Source of the DNA: Peptostreptococcaceae bacterium
Lineage (GTDB): Bacteria > Bacillota > Clostridia > Peptostreptococcales > Anaerovoracaceae
Assembly: GCA_016650175.1 (NCBI GenBank)
Contig: JAENWG010000015.1
Coordinates: 1-35,450 of the forward strand
DNA: 35,450 nucleotides
Direction: 5' to 3'
Shown: in pieces, positions 1-7,234 of the stretch
Numbering within the stretch: position 1 is the first letter of the stretch
Layout: each line of letters begins with the position of its first letter
Notes under the pieces: generated by a model
What the model was told of the DNA's origin: nothing
Database searches by the model: none
What the model saw: only the letters and a program-made list of their open reading frames with translations
Translations under genes and position numbers: made by a program

Positions 1-77
1 CTAGTTGGTGTAATTCCGTCTAAGTATTCTTGAGCTACCATTGCTCGAAACTCAGCTGTGTGTGGTGATTTAGCCAT
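1..77 (-). CDS. IS3-family transposase OrfA, N-terminal fragment
   Basis: The minus strand encodes MAKSPHTAEFRAMVAQEYLD and continues off the window. The pattern of a short basic start followed by EFR..VAQEYLDG is that of the HTH OrfA proteins of IS3-family elements, which bind the transposon ends and are fused to the OrfB DDE integrase by frameshifting. The ATG at 75-77 is preceded by an AGGGGG ribosome binding site at a good distance. Only 25 residues are visible, so the subgroup and intactness cannot be judged. Confidence 0.65.
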   Translation of the reverse strand, partial: MAKSPHTAEFRAMVAQEYLDGITPT

Positions 78-83
78 AAAAAT

Positions 84-130
84 TCCCCCTAAGTAGATTT
101 TGGTTATTTACCATGTCTACTTAAGGGGGA
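84..130 (-). promoter_or_regulatory. Hairpin covering the transposase ribosome binding site
   Basis: Positions 84-97 (TCCCCCTAAGTAGA) are complementary to 116-130 (TCTACTTAAGGGGGA) with one bulged base and an 18-base loop. In a minus-strand transcript that enters from outside the element, the arm at 84-97 contains the AGGGGG Shine-Dalgarno, so folding would hide it. Such hairpins are a known way for IS elements to avoid being expressed by outside transcription. The structure is seen; the function is inferred. Confidence 0.5.
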
Positions 131-213
131 TCATATCAATTTGCTTAAAGGCTTTTTTATTGCTTTATAATCTATTTTCATATATAATATATTGATTAGA
201 GATAGGAGTTTTT

Positions 214-657
214 ATGAACGTTTTACTAAGCAACTATGTATTATTAGCTGCTGCCGCTTCATGGACAGTAGCTCAAATCACTAAAATAATATACTATAGC
301 ATAAAATCAAAACATTTCACATTAAAATATTTTCTTAGCTCAGGAGGATTTCCTAGCTCACATTCAGCAACAGTAACCAGTCTAGCCGCTTCATGTGCAA
401 TAACCTTGGGCATAGGCTCACCAGCTTTTGCCATCACTACAATACTAGCTAGCGTTGTCATCTATGATTCTGTGGGCGTTAGACAAACTACAGGCAGACT
501 ATCGGCAAGTCTAAATATGTTGCAATTATCTCATCCTGAACTATTTAATGAAAAAGAGCAATTTGATGAAGAAACCGGTCATAATATTATTGAAGTAATT
601 GCAGGCATATTTATCGGGCTTACAACTGGGATATTGCTACCTCTAATATTAATATAA
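214..657 (+). CDS. DUF212 / YuiD-like divergent PAP2-family membrane protein
   Basis: A 147-residue hydrophobic protein with about four membrane segments. The block GGFPSSHSA near residues 44-52 and the later D-x-x-GVR block (residues 85-90) are the signature of the DUF212 family, distant relatives of PAP2-type phosphatases. The usual DAxGVRR is DSVGVRQ here, so activity is uncertain. The start has a GATAGGAG ribosome binding site. It ends 12 bases before the thioredoxin-like gene and is probably cotranscribed with it. The physiological substrate of this family is unknown to me. Confidence 0.8.
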   Translation: MNVLLSNYVLLAAAASWTVAQITKIIYYSIKSKHFTLKYFLSSGGFPSSHSATVTSLAASCAITLGIGSPAFAITTILASVVIYDSVGVRQTTGRLSASLNMLQLSHPELFNEKEQFDEETGHNIIEVIAGIFIGLTTGILLPLILI

Positions 658-669
658 TGGGAGAAAAAT

Positions 670-1110
670 ATGAAAAAACAAATATTATTAATACTACTGC
701 TTACTATCTTAATGTTAAGTTCTTGTAGTAGCTCAGAAAACGATATAACTATGGTAAACATCTGGGCAACTTGGTGTCCCCCTTGCGTAGCAGAAATGCC
801 GTATTTAGCTAAGTTAAATGAACAGTTACCAGAAAACGTAGGATTCATCGGAATTTGTACGGATGCTGATCAAGAGCCAGATAGCGCAAAAGAAATATTA
901 GAGACTAACAATGCAACTTTTGCAGTTCTTATACCGTCTGATGAAATGTCAACAGGATTCTTATCTACTGTAGACGCTATACCGACTACAGTATTCGTCG
1001 ATTCAGATGGCAATATAGTAGGGAATCCACAAATTGGTGCTCCAGGGAGTAGTGAAGAAGCTGTCATAGAAGGCTACCTCGCTTTGATAGACGAAGCATT
1101 AAATCAATAA
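670..1110 (+). CDS. TlpA/ResA-like thiol-disulfide oxidoreductase lipoprotein
   Basis: A 146-residue protein with a lipoprotein signal peptide: a hydrophobic run at residues 4-16 and a lipobox LSSC with the modified Cys at residue 19. It is followed by a thioredoxin fold with ATWCPPC (catalytic Cys36 and Cys39) and the cis-Pro region IPTTVF. Proteins of this type act outside the membrane and reduce or exchange disulfides in exported proteins. The spacer between lipid anchor and thioredoxin domain is very short. It follows the DUF212 gene with a GGGAG ribosome binding site, and a strong terminator lies just downstream, so the two genes probably form one transcript. Confidence 0.85.
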   Translation: MKKQILLILLLTILMLSSCSSSENDITMVNIWATWCPPCVAEMPYLAKLNEQLPENVGFIGICTDADQEPDSAKEILETNNATFAVLIPSDEMSTGFLSTVDAIPTTVFVDSDGNIVGNPQIGAPGSSEEAVIEGYLALIDEALNQ

Positions 1111-1121
1111 CTCAGCAACTC

Positions 1122-1153
1122 AATAAAAGCTCATTTGAGCTTTTATTTTTTTT
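1122..1153 (+). terminator. Rho-independent terminator after the TlpA-like gene
   Basis: AATAAAAGCTC (1122-1132) pairs with GAGCTTTTATT, followed by a run of T (to about 1153). It ends the DUF212-TlpA transcript. Confidence 0.85.
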
Positions 1154-1240
1154 ACTCAAAATGCGAAATATAGTTGACTACAATAATAACTAGCTATATA
1201 ATTATATACAAGTTATTATACTGTTTATAAGGAGGTTATT

Positions 1241-1918
1241 ATGCAATATAACATCGAAGGCGGACAGTTACCAGTTCTAATTTGTACATTAGATTCAGGT
1301 GACTCAATGATTACTGAAAGTGGTAGTATGGGTTGGATGACTCCAAACATAGAGATGGTAACAAGCGGCGGTGGAGCTAAAAAAGTTTTAGGAAGAATGC
1401 TTTCCGGTGAATCTTTATTTAGAAATATATATACAGCTAGAGGAAATGGCGCTCAAATAGCATTTTTGTCAAGTTTTCCTGGTTCTATAGTACCAATTGA
1501 TGTTCGTAATGAAGACTATATAGTACAAAAGACTGCATTCTTAGCTAGCGATCAGTCAGTGGAATTATCTATGTTTTTCCAGAAAAAATTCGGCGCCGGC
1601 TTAGTTGGCGGAGAAGGTTTCGTTATGCAAAGATTAAGCGGTAGCGGAATGGCTTTTATTGAAATAGATGGAGCAGTTATAGAATATACTTTAGCTGCAG
1701 GGCAACAAATGGTAGTAAGTACAGGCCATTTGGCTTACATGAGTGGCACTTGTTCAATAAATGTTTCTACTGTTAAAGGTGCAAAAAACATTTTACTTGG
1801 CGGAGAAGGCTTATTTAATACTGTTATTACTGGTCCTGGTAAAATAGGATTACAAACATTATCACCTAGCGATATGGCATCAGCAATAGCACCATTTTTA
1901 CCAAGTAGTAATAAATAA
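1241..1918 (+). CDS. AIM24 / TIGR00266 family protein
   Basis: A 225-residue protein rich in glycine and beta-strand pattern, with no signal peptide or membrane segment. The N-terminal GGQLPVL..LDSGDSMITESGSM block, the GESLFRN block near residue 58 and the IVPIDV strand are typical of the TIGR00266/AIM24 family, beta-barrel proteins of uncertain role. The start follows a strong AAGGAGG site (1229-1235). It stands as a single-gene unit between two terminators. No catalytic function can be assigned. Confidence 0.85.
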   Translation: MQYNIEGGQLPVLICTLDSGDSMITESGSMGWMTPNIEMVTSGGGAKKVLGRMLSGESLFRNIYTARGNGAQIAFLSSFPGSIVPIDVRNEDYIVQKTAFLASDQSVELSMFFQKKFGAGLVGGEGFVMQRLSGSGMAFIEIDGAVIEYTLAAGQQMVVSTGHLAYMSGTCSINVSTVKGAKNILLGGEGLFNTVITGPGKIGLQTLSPSDMASAIAPFLPSSNK

Positions 1919-1928
1919 CAACAACGTT

Positions 1929-1962
1929 AATGGCAAAGACTAGCGTCTTTGCCATTTTTTAT
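1929..1962. terminator. Bidirectional terminator between AIM24 and VWA genes
   Basis: AATGGCAAAGAC (1929-1940) and GTCTTTGCCATT (1945-1956) form a 12-bp perfect stem with a 4-base loop. T-runs on the plus side and A-rich sequence on the other make it suitable for both convergent transcripts. Confidence 0.85.
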
Positions 1963-2609
1963 TATCCTCTTTTTTCAGTGTCTTCAACTATATCTTTTTT
2001 CCAACTTTCATTGATTCTTTCATCACTAGCTCTACATTTACATACGAAATCCGATACAACACCATAGCTCATTTGAACACCTTTTTTATCATTGATATAT
2101 GTAGCCGATCTGTCAGCCGATATTCCAAACTTTTCTGCTTCTTTCACAGCATCCATATTAGCACCTAAAAATACAAATTCCCATTCATATTTTTCCTTTT
2201 GTCTTTCAATTATACGTTTTAGTCCAGCATAAGTATACTCTCTACTAGAATTTTCATAGCCATCTGTAGTAATTACAAAAATAACTTTTTCAGCCTTCAA
2301 TTTATTATCCAGCTTTTTCTGGACATTACCCATTTTGCTTATTGTGGTTCCTACAGCATCTAGAAGTGCTGTGCAACCTCTTACATAATATTGGGTATGA
2401 TCCATGTCTTTTACATTCTCTATTGGCTCTCTGTCATGCAGTATCTCAACTCTATCATCGAACAGTACCGTCGTAATATTTGCCTTACCTTCAGTTTTCA
2501 ATTGTTTATGAATCATCGAGTTGAAACCACCAATTGTGTCACTTTCTAATCCTGACATAGAACCCGACCTGTCTAGAATAAATACTAATTCTGTTAATCC
2601 TTTTTTCAT
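1962..2609 (-). CDS. VWA-domain protein with intact MIDAS
   Basis: A 215-residue soluble single-domain protein. The metal-ion-dependent adhesion site is complete: DRSGS (Asp13, Ser15, Ser17), Thr80 in GCTALLDA, and Asp116 in TTDGYEN. VWA domains bind partner proteins through a divalent metal. There is no signal peptide, so it is cytosolic. The start has a strong GGGAGG site. It lies 82 bp downstream of the macro-domain gene on the same strand, so the two may be functionally linked; stand-alone VWA and macro-domain proteins are known neighbours in stress-response gene sets. The exact role is unknown. Confidence 0.8.
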   Translation of the reverse strand: MKKGLTELVFILDRSGSMSGLESDTIGGFNSMIHKQLKTEGKANITTVLFDDRVEILHDREPIENVKDMDHTQYYVRGCTALLDAVGTTISKMGNVQKKLDNKLKAEKVIFVITTDGYENSSREYTYAGLKRIIERQKEKYEWEFVFLGANMDAVKEAEKFGISADRSATYINDKKGVQMSYGVVSDFVCKCRASDERINESWKKDIVEDTEKRG

Positions 2610-2691
2610 TTTGCTTACCTCCCTTTTCTATATTGACATTTTATCAGCATTAAGAAAAGGTGTGGTCGCTTTGAAAGGGACATTTTAATAT

Positions 2692-3753
2692 TTATAAAAG
2701 ATGTTCATTAAACGCAAATAACGCTTCATTTATTTTAAATATATCATAATCTTCTTTCTCAAAAAAATACATTACTATTACATCTGATTTATGATTGTCA
2801 GTAAATGCAAATCCTGCCTTCCCCAGTAAATCTTTAGCTTCATCAAGCGATAATCTAAGAGAAATCGCTAGTGCTATAATAGTCTGCTTTTTAGGTGTGT
2901 AATCATTGTTGCTCCTTATTTTCGAAAAAAGCTTTCTATCAATATTGGCTCTCTTATAAACTTCCACATCAGTAAAATCTTTTTCATCTATCAACCTAAA
3001 CAGCATTCCTGTAAATGTTTCAACCGGATTCTTTAGTATATCAGCCAATTTTCTGCTTTGACTTTTTTCTAAATCGTCATCAAATGACATCGAACCGCTT
3101 ACATCCTGCGGCGTAAGATATTCAGGCATTTCCTTTTTATTAAATTCTTCATCAAAAGAATCTAGTTCTAAATCTTCTAGATTTATTTTATAACTGCAAT
3201 TATTGTATCTTCTTTCTGTATCTTCATCATAATACTTGTCTATATAGTGAATTAAATCATTAGTCAGTTCCTCTCCTAAAGTAACTGACTTTTTATCATA
3301 AACAACCAAATTAACTTCCATATCGTTATCCATAATAAATTCTTTGATAGTTGATACCGCAACATCTAAAGCCTCGCTTTTAGGATATCCATACACTCCT
3401 GAAGAAATAAGAGGAAAAGATATTGATTTACAATCGTGCTTCTTTGCTAATTCCAAAGAATTTTTATATGCATTCCTAAGAATTTTACCCTCGTTTCTAT
3501 CACCACCTTGCCAGATTGGGCCAACTGTGTGGATAATATACTTCGCATTTAAATTATAGCCTTTTGTAATGACTGCTTCTCCCATTTTGCAAGGTGCTAA
3601 AATGTCACATTCTTCTTTTAGTCCTGGATCATCTGCACCCTCAAATATGGCTCCGCATACTCCCGAGCCTCTTCTCAATCCAGAGTTTGCCGCGTTTACT
3701 ATAGCATCCGTATTCATCATTGTTATATCATTGTGTATAATTTGAAAAGTCAT
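2692..3753 (-). CDS. Macro-domain protein with C-terminal HTH-like domain
   Basis: A 353-residue, two-domain protein. Residues 1-175 are a macro domain (ADP-ribose binding or hydrolysis): VNAAN near residue 20, a glycine loop RRGSGVCGAIF (29-37; most deacetylase members have GGGGVxGAIH), and HTVGPIW plus SSGVYGYP further on. A charged linker (about 176-245) leads to a helical domain, residues 250-310, with a pattern like lambda-repressor-type HTH domains (VYKRANIDRKLFSKI, then ALAISLRLSLDEAKDLL). The start has a GAGGAGG site. Likely role: sensing or removing ADP-ribose, with the C-terminal part binding nucleic acid or protein. The His-to-Phe change in the loop may alter catalysis. Confidence 0.8.
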   Translation of the reverse strand: MTFQIIHNDITMMNTDAIVNAANSGLRRGSGVCGAIFEGADDPGLKEECDILAPCKMGEAVITKGYNLNAKYIIHTVGPIWQGGDRNEGKILRNAYKNSLELAKKHDCKSISFPLISSGVYGYPKSEALDVAVSTIKEFIMDNDMEVNLVVYDKKSVTLGEELTNDLIHYIDKYYDEDTERRYNNCSYKINLEDLELDSFDEEFNKKEMPEYLTPQDVSGSMSFDDDLEKSQSRKLADILKNPVETFTGMLFRLIDEKDFTDVEVYKRANIDRKLFSKIRSNNDYTPKKQTIIALAISLRLSLDEAKDLLGKAGFAFTDNHKSDVIVMYFFEKEDYDIFKINEALFAFNEHLL

Positions 3754-3781
3754 ATCAATCCTCCTCGTTTAATCTATTACT

Positions 3782-3809
3782 ATTATATCCCAATTATATT
3801 TAATTGCAA
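3782..3809 (-). promoter_or_regulatory. Sigma-A-type promoter of the macro-domain gene
   Basis: On the minus strand, TTGCAA (3804-3809) and TATAAT (3782-3787) are separated by 16 bp and lie just upstream of the macro-gene ribosome binding site. The -35 lies inside the 20-bp direct repeat that bounds the neighbouring module. Confidence 0.65.
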
Positions 3810-3812
3810 AAA
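3793..3812. repeat. 20-bp direct repeat, copy next to the macro-domain gene
   Basis: attatatttaattgcaaaaa occurs here and again, identically and in the same orientation, at 12557-12576. The two copies bracket the whole TetR-to-flavoprotein module. Outside the 20 bases the flanks differ. Confidence 0.85.
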
Positions 3813-3854
3813 TAAAGCTACTCTCCTATTTTTCTGACTGTTCTCTGGAGAGTA
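3813..3854 (-). terminator. Probable terminator of the TetR-to-flavoprotein operon
   Basis: TACTCTCC (3819-3826) and GGAGAGTA (3847-3854) form an 8-bp stem with a 20-base loop, followed on the minus strand by GCTTTATTTTT. The long loop makes it weaker than the other terminators here. The stretch 3855-3984 between it and the flavoprotein stop codon shows nothing recognisable. Confidence 0.5.
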
Positions 3855-3984
3855 ACTCTACTTCTTTTACTATTCTTTTCATTCTCCAAGAACTTGCTGT
3901 TTTCCTGTTCGTGGATTTTTATTATATTTCCAACGAACTTAGCAACTTGCGATAGAAACGAATTCTTGATTATTCTAGCATCTA

Positions 3985-5028
3985 TTAAACTTCCATTGCA
4001 AGCGCATAAGAACTTCTTACTGCATCTACAACTTTACCTGGCTTAAATGAATCTCCTAAGTTATATATTTCTGGAGCAACTCTTTCACTCAAAGCATTGT
4101 AATATAAACTGTTTTCTGAACGATATCCTAGAGCAATCAATACAAAGTCTGTATCAATTTCTTTTTCAACCGCATCTGTACCCGTTGATTTTGCTAATGG
4201 GTTATCTGTGTTTTTAGGTAATAATGGTGTCCAACACATATATGGATCTGAAAGATGTTTGCTTGTTTTTTGATCCGTTATTACTTTCCCGTTTTCAAAC
4301 TTCAAAACTTTACATCCATTATGAAGATTAACTTTATCATTCTTTCTCATATAGTTTAACAAATGACCACGATTTGCTGTACACGCACCGACCATAAAGT
4401 CATCAAGCATTTCAATTACATCAACCTGTTTCTTGTCTTCAAATGCTAATTTATAAGCTGTCTCTGTTCCAACAACACCACCACCGATAATTGCAATTTT
4501 TTCTTTTCCATCTAAAATCGATGAATCTAATAATGCATCCGTTGCCATCGCATGTGGAATGCCATCTAATCCTGGGAATGGAGGTATAATGTCGTTTGTT
4601 CCAGTTGCTATTACCACTACATCATATCTTGCTTTTAAATCTTCAATTTCAACTTTTTTATTGAATACAGCTTTAAATGTATACTCTTTTTCAGCTTTTG
4701 CTACTTGAACTCTTAAGTAATTTACATAGTTTTTTATGTCAAATTTAATCATTGGTTTTCCACCAGAAATTAATTTTCCACCGATTTCACCAGTTGCTTC
4801 AAATAGGGTAACATCGTGACCTTTTTTAGCTGATTCAAGTGCATATACACATCCTGCAGGCCCTGCTCCAACTACTGCTACTTTCTTTGGTTTTTCAACT
4901 TTTACTGGTTTAACATATTTTTCTTCAAATCCACAACGCGCATTAACAGCACATTGAATATGTCCACCTTCTACAAATTCGTTTACACAGCCCTCTTGGC
5001 ATCCGATACACGGTCTGATGTCTTCCAC
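3985..5028 (-). CDS. FeS/FAD/NAD(P)-binding half of an enoate-reductase-type flavoprotein
   Basis: A 347-residue frame matching the C-terminal half of 2,4-dienoyl-CoA reductase/enoate reductase/BaiCD-type enzymes. It begins right at the [4Fe-4S] ligand motif CX2CX3CX11C (Cys7, 10, 14, 26), then an FAD-binding GAGPAG loop near residue 55, an NAD(P)-binding GGGVVG loop, and the closing NLGD FAD motif. It would carry electrons from NAD(P)H through FAD and the cluster to FMN in the partner half. The only usable start is GTG at 5026-5028 with no Shine-Dalgarno. It is in the same frame as the upstream gene, separated by one TGA and four codons. The two frames therefore look like one gene cut by a stop, unless translation re-initiates. 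Confidence 0.85.
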   Translation of the reverse strand: MEDIRPCIGCQEGCVNEFVEGGHIQCAVNARCGFEEKYVKPVKVEKPKKVAVVGAGPAGCVYALESAKKGHDVTLFEATGEIGGKLISGGKPMIKFDIKNYVNYLRVQVAKAEKEYTFKAVFNKKVEIEDLKARYDVVVIATGTNDIIPPFPGLDGIPHAMATDALLDSSILDGKEKIAIIGGGVVGTETAYKLAFEDKKQVDVIEMLDDFMVGACTANRGHLLNYMRKNDKVNLHNGCKVLKFENGKVITDQKTSKHLSDPYMCWTPLLPKNTDNPLAKSTGTDAVEKEIDTDFVLIALGYRSENSLYYNALSERVAPEIYNLGDSFKPGKVVDAVRSSYALAMEV

Positions 5029-5040
5029 CTTATTATTAAA

Positions 5041-6249
5041 TCATTTTTCTGGCCAATAAGGGTCTGCTAATAATTGTCTTCCAAGCATAACCATGTCTGC
5101 CATATTATCTTTTAGAACTTCTTCCGCTAAATCAGGAAATCCAAGTTTACCAACTGCTACGATTACAACATCGCCACCTGTATTTGTTTTAATATTATTG
5201 CTTCTAAAATAATCTACTGCAGCTTGTGATACTGATTTGAAACATCCTGCTGGCATTCCTGCTGGTGGATGAGGTAACCACCAGTTGTCGTAACAACCTA
5301 GATCAACATCGAAACAATCAACGCCTGCTTTTACTAAAGCTTCCATAAATTTAAGTGTTTCATTTACAGTTCTACCTTTAGTATATTTTTTAAGTGTATC
5401 CATATTTTCAATGTTTTCATATGTTTCATTTAATGCAAGAGATAAATCTATACGATACATAATTGGATAATGTGGTCCAACATTCTCTCTAATTGCTTTT
5501 ACTAAATCTACTCCGAAACGATAAGGATCTGAATATTTACCTAATTTGCGACGATTAAATGCAGGATTTGTCATTTGTTCTAATAAGTATCCTTCATGAC
5601 CATGAAGATATACTCCATCAATACCTTGACATTGCGCATCAAGTGCGGCTTGTGCTCCATTTTTAATAATTTTATTTAGCTTGCCATCAGAAAGTCTTAT
5701 ACACGGAATAGCTGGAATATAAAAGTTTTTATTGAACGATGCAGAAACCGGAAACTTCAACTCGTTTGGTAAACAAAGAGGTGCTCCTACACGACCGAGT
5801 CCTGGTGTTAACTGAATAAATATTTTAGAATCATAAGCATGTACGCTTGAAGCTAAATCGCGCCATCCAACCAAATTAGTTCTTGTTTTATCAATTCTTG
5901 GGAAGTAAGACAACCCTCCTGGTTCCGAAACTGTCGGATCAATTCCATGTGAAATTGGAACAAGCCCAGTTGTAAGAAGACCACAACCACCTTTTGCACG
6001 TTCTGTAAAATATTGGATCATTTTTTCATTTGGTCGCCCACTTTCTTCGCACATTTGAAGATTTCCCATTGGCGCCATTACGATTCTGTTTTTTATCTTT
6101 GTTCTGTTTATATTGATTGGAGAAAACATCGTCTTAAAAGGATACAATTTCCCCGTCATGCCTTTTGCATCTTCTGGATGTTCTAGAAACCAATCACCAT
6201 AGCTGTCTACTAGTTCTTGAACTAGTGGGTCTTTTTTAAGTTCACTCAT
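5041..6249 (-). CDS. Old-yellow-enzyme (FMN) half of an enoate-reductase-type flavoprotein
   Basis: A 402-residue TIM-barrel NADH:flavin oxidoreductase. Visible family features are NRIVMAPMG (55-62), QLTPGLGR (146-153) and the active-site block HGHEGYLLEQ (His216, His218, residues 216-225), then a C-terminal LGRQLLADPYWPEK that in fused relatives runs straight into the Fe-S motif. Such enzymes reduce activated C=C bonds of enoates or enoyl-CoAs. It has an N-terminal extension of about 45 residues. Its ATG directly abuts the stop of the ACS-like gene, with a GAGGG site. It ends in TGA exactly one codon wide at the position where fused homologues have a linker residue, so it is either truncated by mutation or read through. 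Confidence 0.85.
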   Translation of the reverse strand: MSELKKDPLVQELVDSYGDWFLEHPEDAKGMTGKLYPFKTMFSPININRTKIKNRIVMAPMGNLQMCEESGRPNEKMIQYFTERAKGGCGLLTTGLVPISHGIDPTVSEPGGLSYFPRIDKTRTNLVGWRDLASSVHAYDSKIFIQLTPGLGRVGAPLCLPNELKFPVSASFNKNFYIPAIPCIRLSDGKLNKIIKNGAQAALDAQCQGIDGVYLHGHEGYLLEQMTNPAFNRRKLGKYSDPYRFGVDLVKAIRENVGPHYPIMYRIDLSLALNETYENIENMDTLKKYTKGRTVNETLKFMEALVKAGVDCFDVDLGCYDNWWLPHPPAGMPAGCFKSVSQAAVDYFRSNNIKTNTGGDVVIVAVGKLGFPDLAEEVLKDNMADMVMLGRQLLADPYWPEK

Positions 6250-7044
6250 TTATTTTCCCTCTTTTTCTTTTTTAAACCATTTCGGTTTACTTCCTTCTTG
6301 GCTTTGCTCCGTTTGTTTTTCCAGTTCTTTTTTCTCTTTTACTGATTTAAAATGAAGTTCTCTTAATACCTCAACATCATCACATATCGTTTGTAATGGG
6401 CAAATACTACAGTCTGTAATAATATTCTTCATAACATGTTCAAATGCATTTGTAATACTGTCCACTTCACGACTTTGTTTAACTAACTCCGGAATCATAG
6501 GATGATCTCCTACAATAAAAATCATCCATACATGATTTACACCTGGGATTTTTTTATAGCGGTTAATAAACAAATTCCCAATGATAGAAAAATCTAATCC
6601 GTTTTTTATTGCTTTTTTACTAACTCGAATATTTTCTTTATTTTCTACACTTGAAGTCAAAATCATATAACCTTCTGGAATAACTTTAAAACGTTCAAAT
6701 TCTAACCGTTTAATACGTGTATAAGCTATATTTGGATCATCTACATCATCTATGTCAATAAAGGTGATTCTAGAAAAATTTGTATCACTATTTATTTCTG
6801 ATATATCTTTCCCAATTAAGGTGATCCGATCTTCCGTTACAAATATTTCTTTACTTGTTGGGCAATTGTACACCGTGCACGGGGCAAGTCGATCTCCTAA
6901 CTCAAATGCAACTTCTTTACCCATTAAAAACTCATTGTTTTCTAAGCACTTCCACTCCACATTTGAATTCACAGCTAATTCTTTCATATTATACGGTTCA
7001 AGAATTTTGAATGTTTCATTAATCACCTTGTCGTATACTTTCAA
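6250..7044 (-). CDS. Acetyl-CoA synthase (ACS/CdhC)-derived domain protein, lacking a full A-cluster
   Basis: A 264-residue soluble protein. Residues 46-195 align by eye, almost without gaps, with the middle domain of acetyl-CoA synthase: FELGDRLAP, then TEDRITLIGKDISEI (like DGKIEVIGPDIDQI of Moorella AcsB), then RVSKKAIKNGLDFSIIGNLF (like RVSKDAVAKGFRFKNYGEIL) and MIFIVGD (like VTIFTD). At the point where ACS has its first A-cluster cysteines it has CSICPLQTIC (Cys212, 215, 221; CX2CX5C) and then stops with a charged Lys/Glu tail. The later GLCG and CGC nickel-ligand regions of ACS are absent, so it cannot be a normal acetyl-CoA synthase; the three cysteines may hold an Fe-S or other metal site. 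It starts at TTG (7042-7044) behind a strong GGAGG and is translated with the flavoprotein gene. Confidence 0.7.
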   Translation of the reverse strand: MKVYDKVINETFKILEPYNMKELAVNSNVEWKCLENNEFLMGKEVAFELGDRLAPCTVYNCPTSKEIFVTEDRITLIGKDISEINSDTNFSRITFIDIDDVDDPNIAYTRIKRLEFERFKVIPEGYMILTSSVENKENIRVSKKAIKNGLDFSIIGNLFINRYKKIPGVNHVWMIFIVGDHPMIPELVKQSREVDSITNAFEHVMKNIITDCSICPLQTICDDVEVLRELHFKSVKEKKELEKQTEQSQEGSKPKWFKKEKEGK

Positions 7045-7061
7045 ATTAACCTCCTCCAGGA

Positions 7062-7217
7062 CTAAATACTTTCTTCTATATCCCTATCATCATGGTATTT
7101 TATTAACTTATCATAAGTTTTTTCTACTAATTTTCCATCTGCATTTGTAATATATGCTACAAATAACAGAATAAATAAAACTACTAAAACAATTAGAATA
7201 ATTATTAATGCTTTCAT
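7062..7217 (-). CDS. 51-residue single-span membrane protein
   Basis: A short frame with ATG at 7215-7217, a strong GGAGGTG Shine-Dalgarno and TAG at 7062-7064, fitted tightly between the activase (17 bp away) and the ACS-like gene (17 bp away). Residues 2-22 are almost purely Ile, Leu and Val (MKALIIILIVLVVLFILLFV), then a Tyr/Asp/Lys/Glu-rich cytosolic or outer tail of about 28 residues ending DRDIEESI. The hydrophobic part is one membrane helix. No Cys or His residues for metal binding apart from one His in the tail. The family is unrecognised. The close packing and good ribosome site argue that it is real and may anchor a partner to the membrane. Confidence 0.75.
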   Translation of the reverse strand: MKALIIILIVLVVLFILLFVAYITNADGKLVEKTYDKLIKYHDDRDIEESI

Positions 7218-7234
7218 TCTTACACCTCCGTATG

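Larger units (their letters stand above)
1..133 (-). mobile_element. IS3-family insertion sequence, left end (truncated by window edge)
   Basis: The outer boundary is read as the TG at 132-133 on the minus strand, followed by CCCCCTTAAGTAGACATGG, which looks like an IS3-family terminal inverted repeat placed just upstream of a short HTH orfA. Only the left end lies in the window, so the second inverted repeat, the orfB integrase and any target duplication cannot be seen. Family assignment rests on the orfA N-terminus and the TG-start terminus. Confidence 0.6.

Noticed and set aside
5026-5100. The in-frame TGA as a selenocysteine codon
   Set aside because: The TGA falls in a linker and not in an active site, and I see no convincing SECIS-like stem-loop just downstream; kept only as a remote option.
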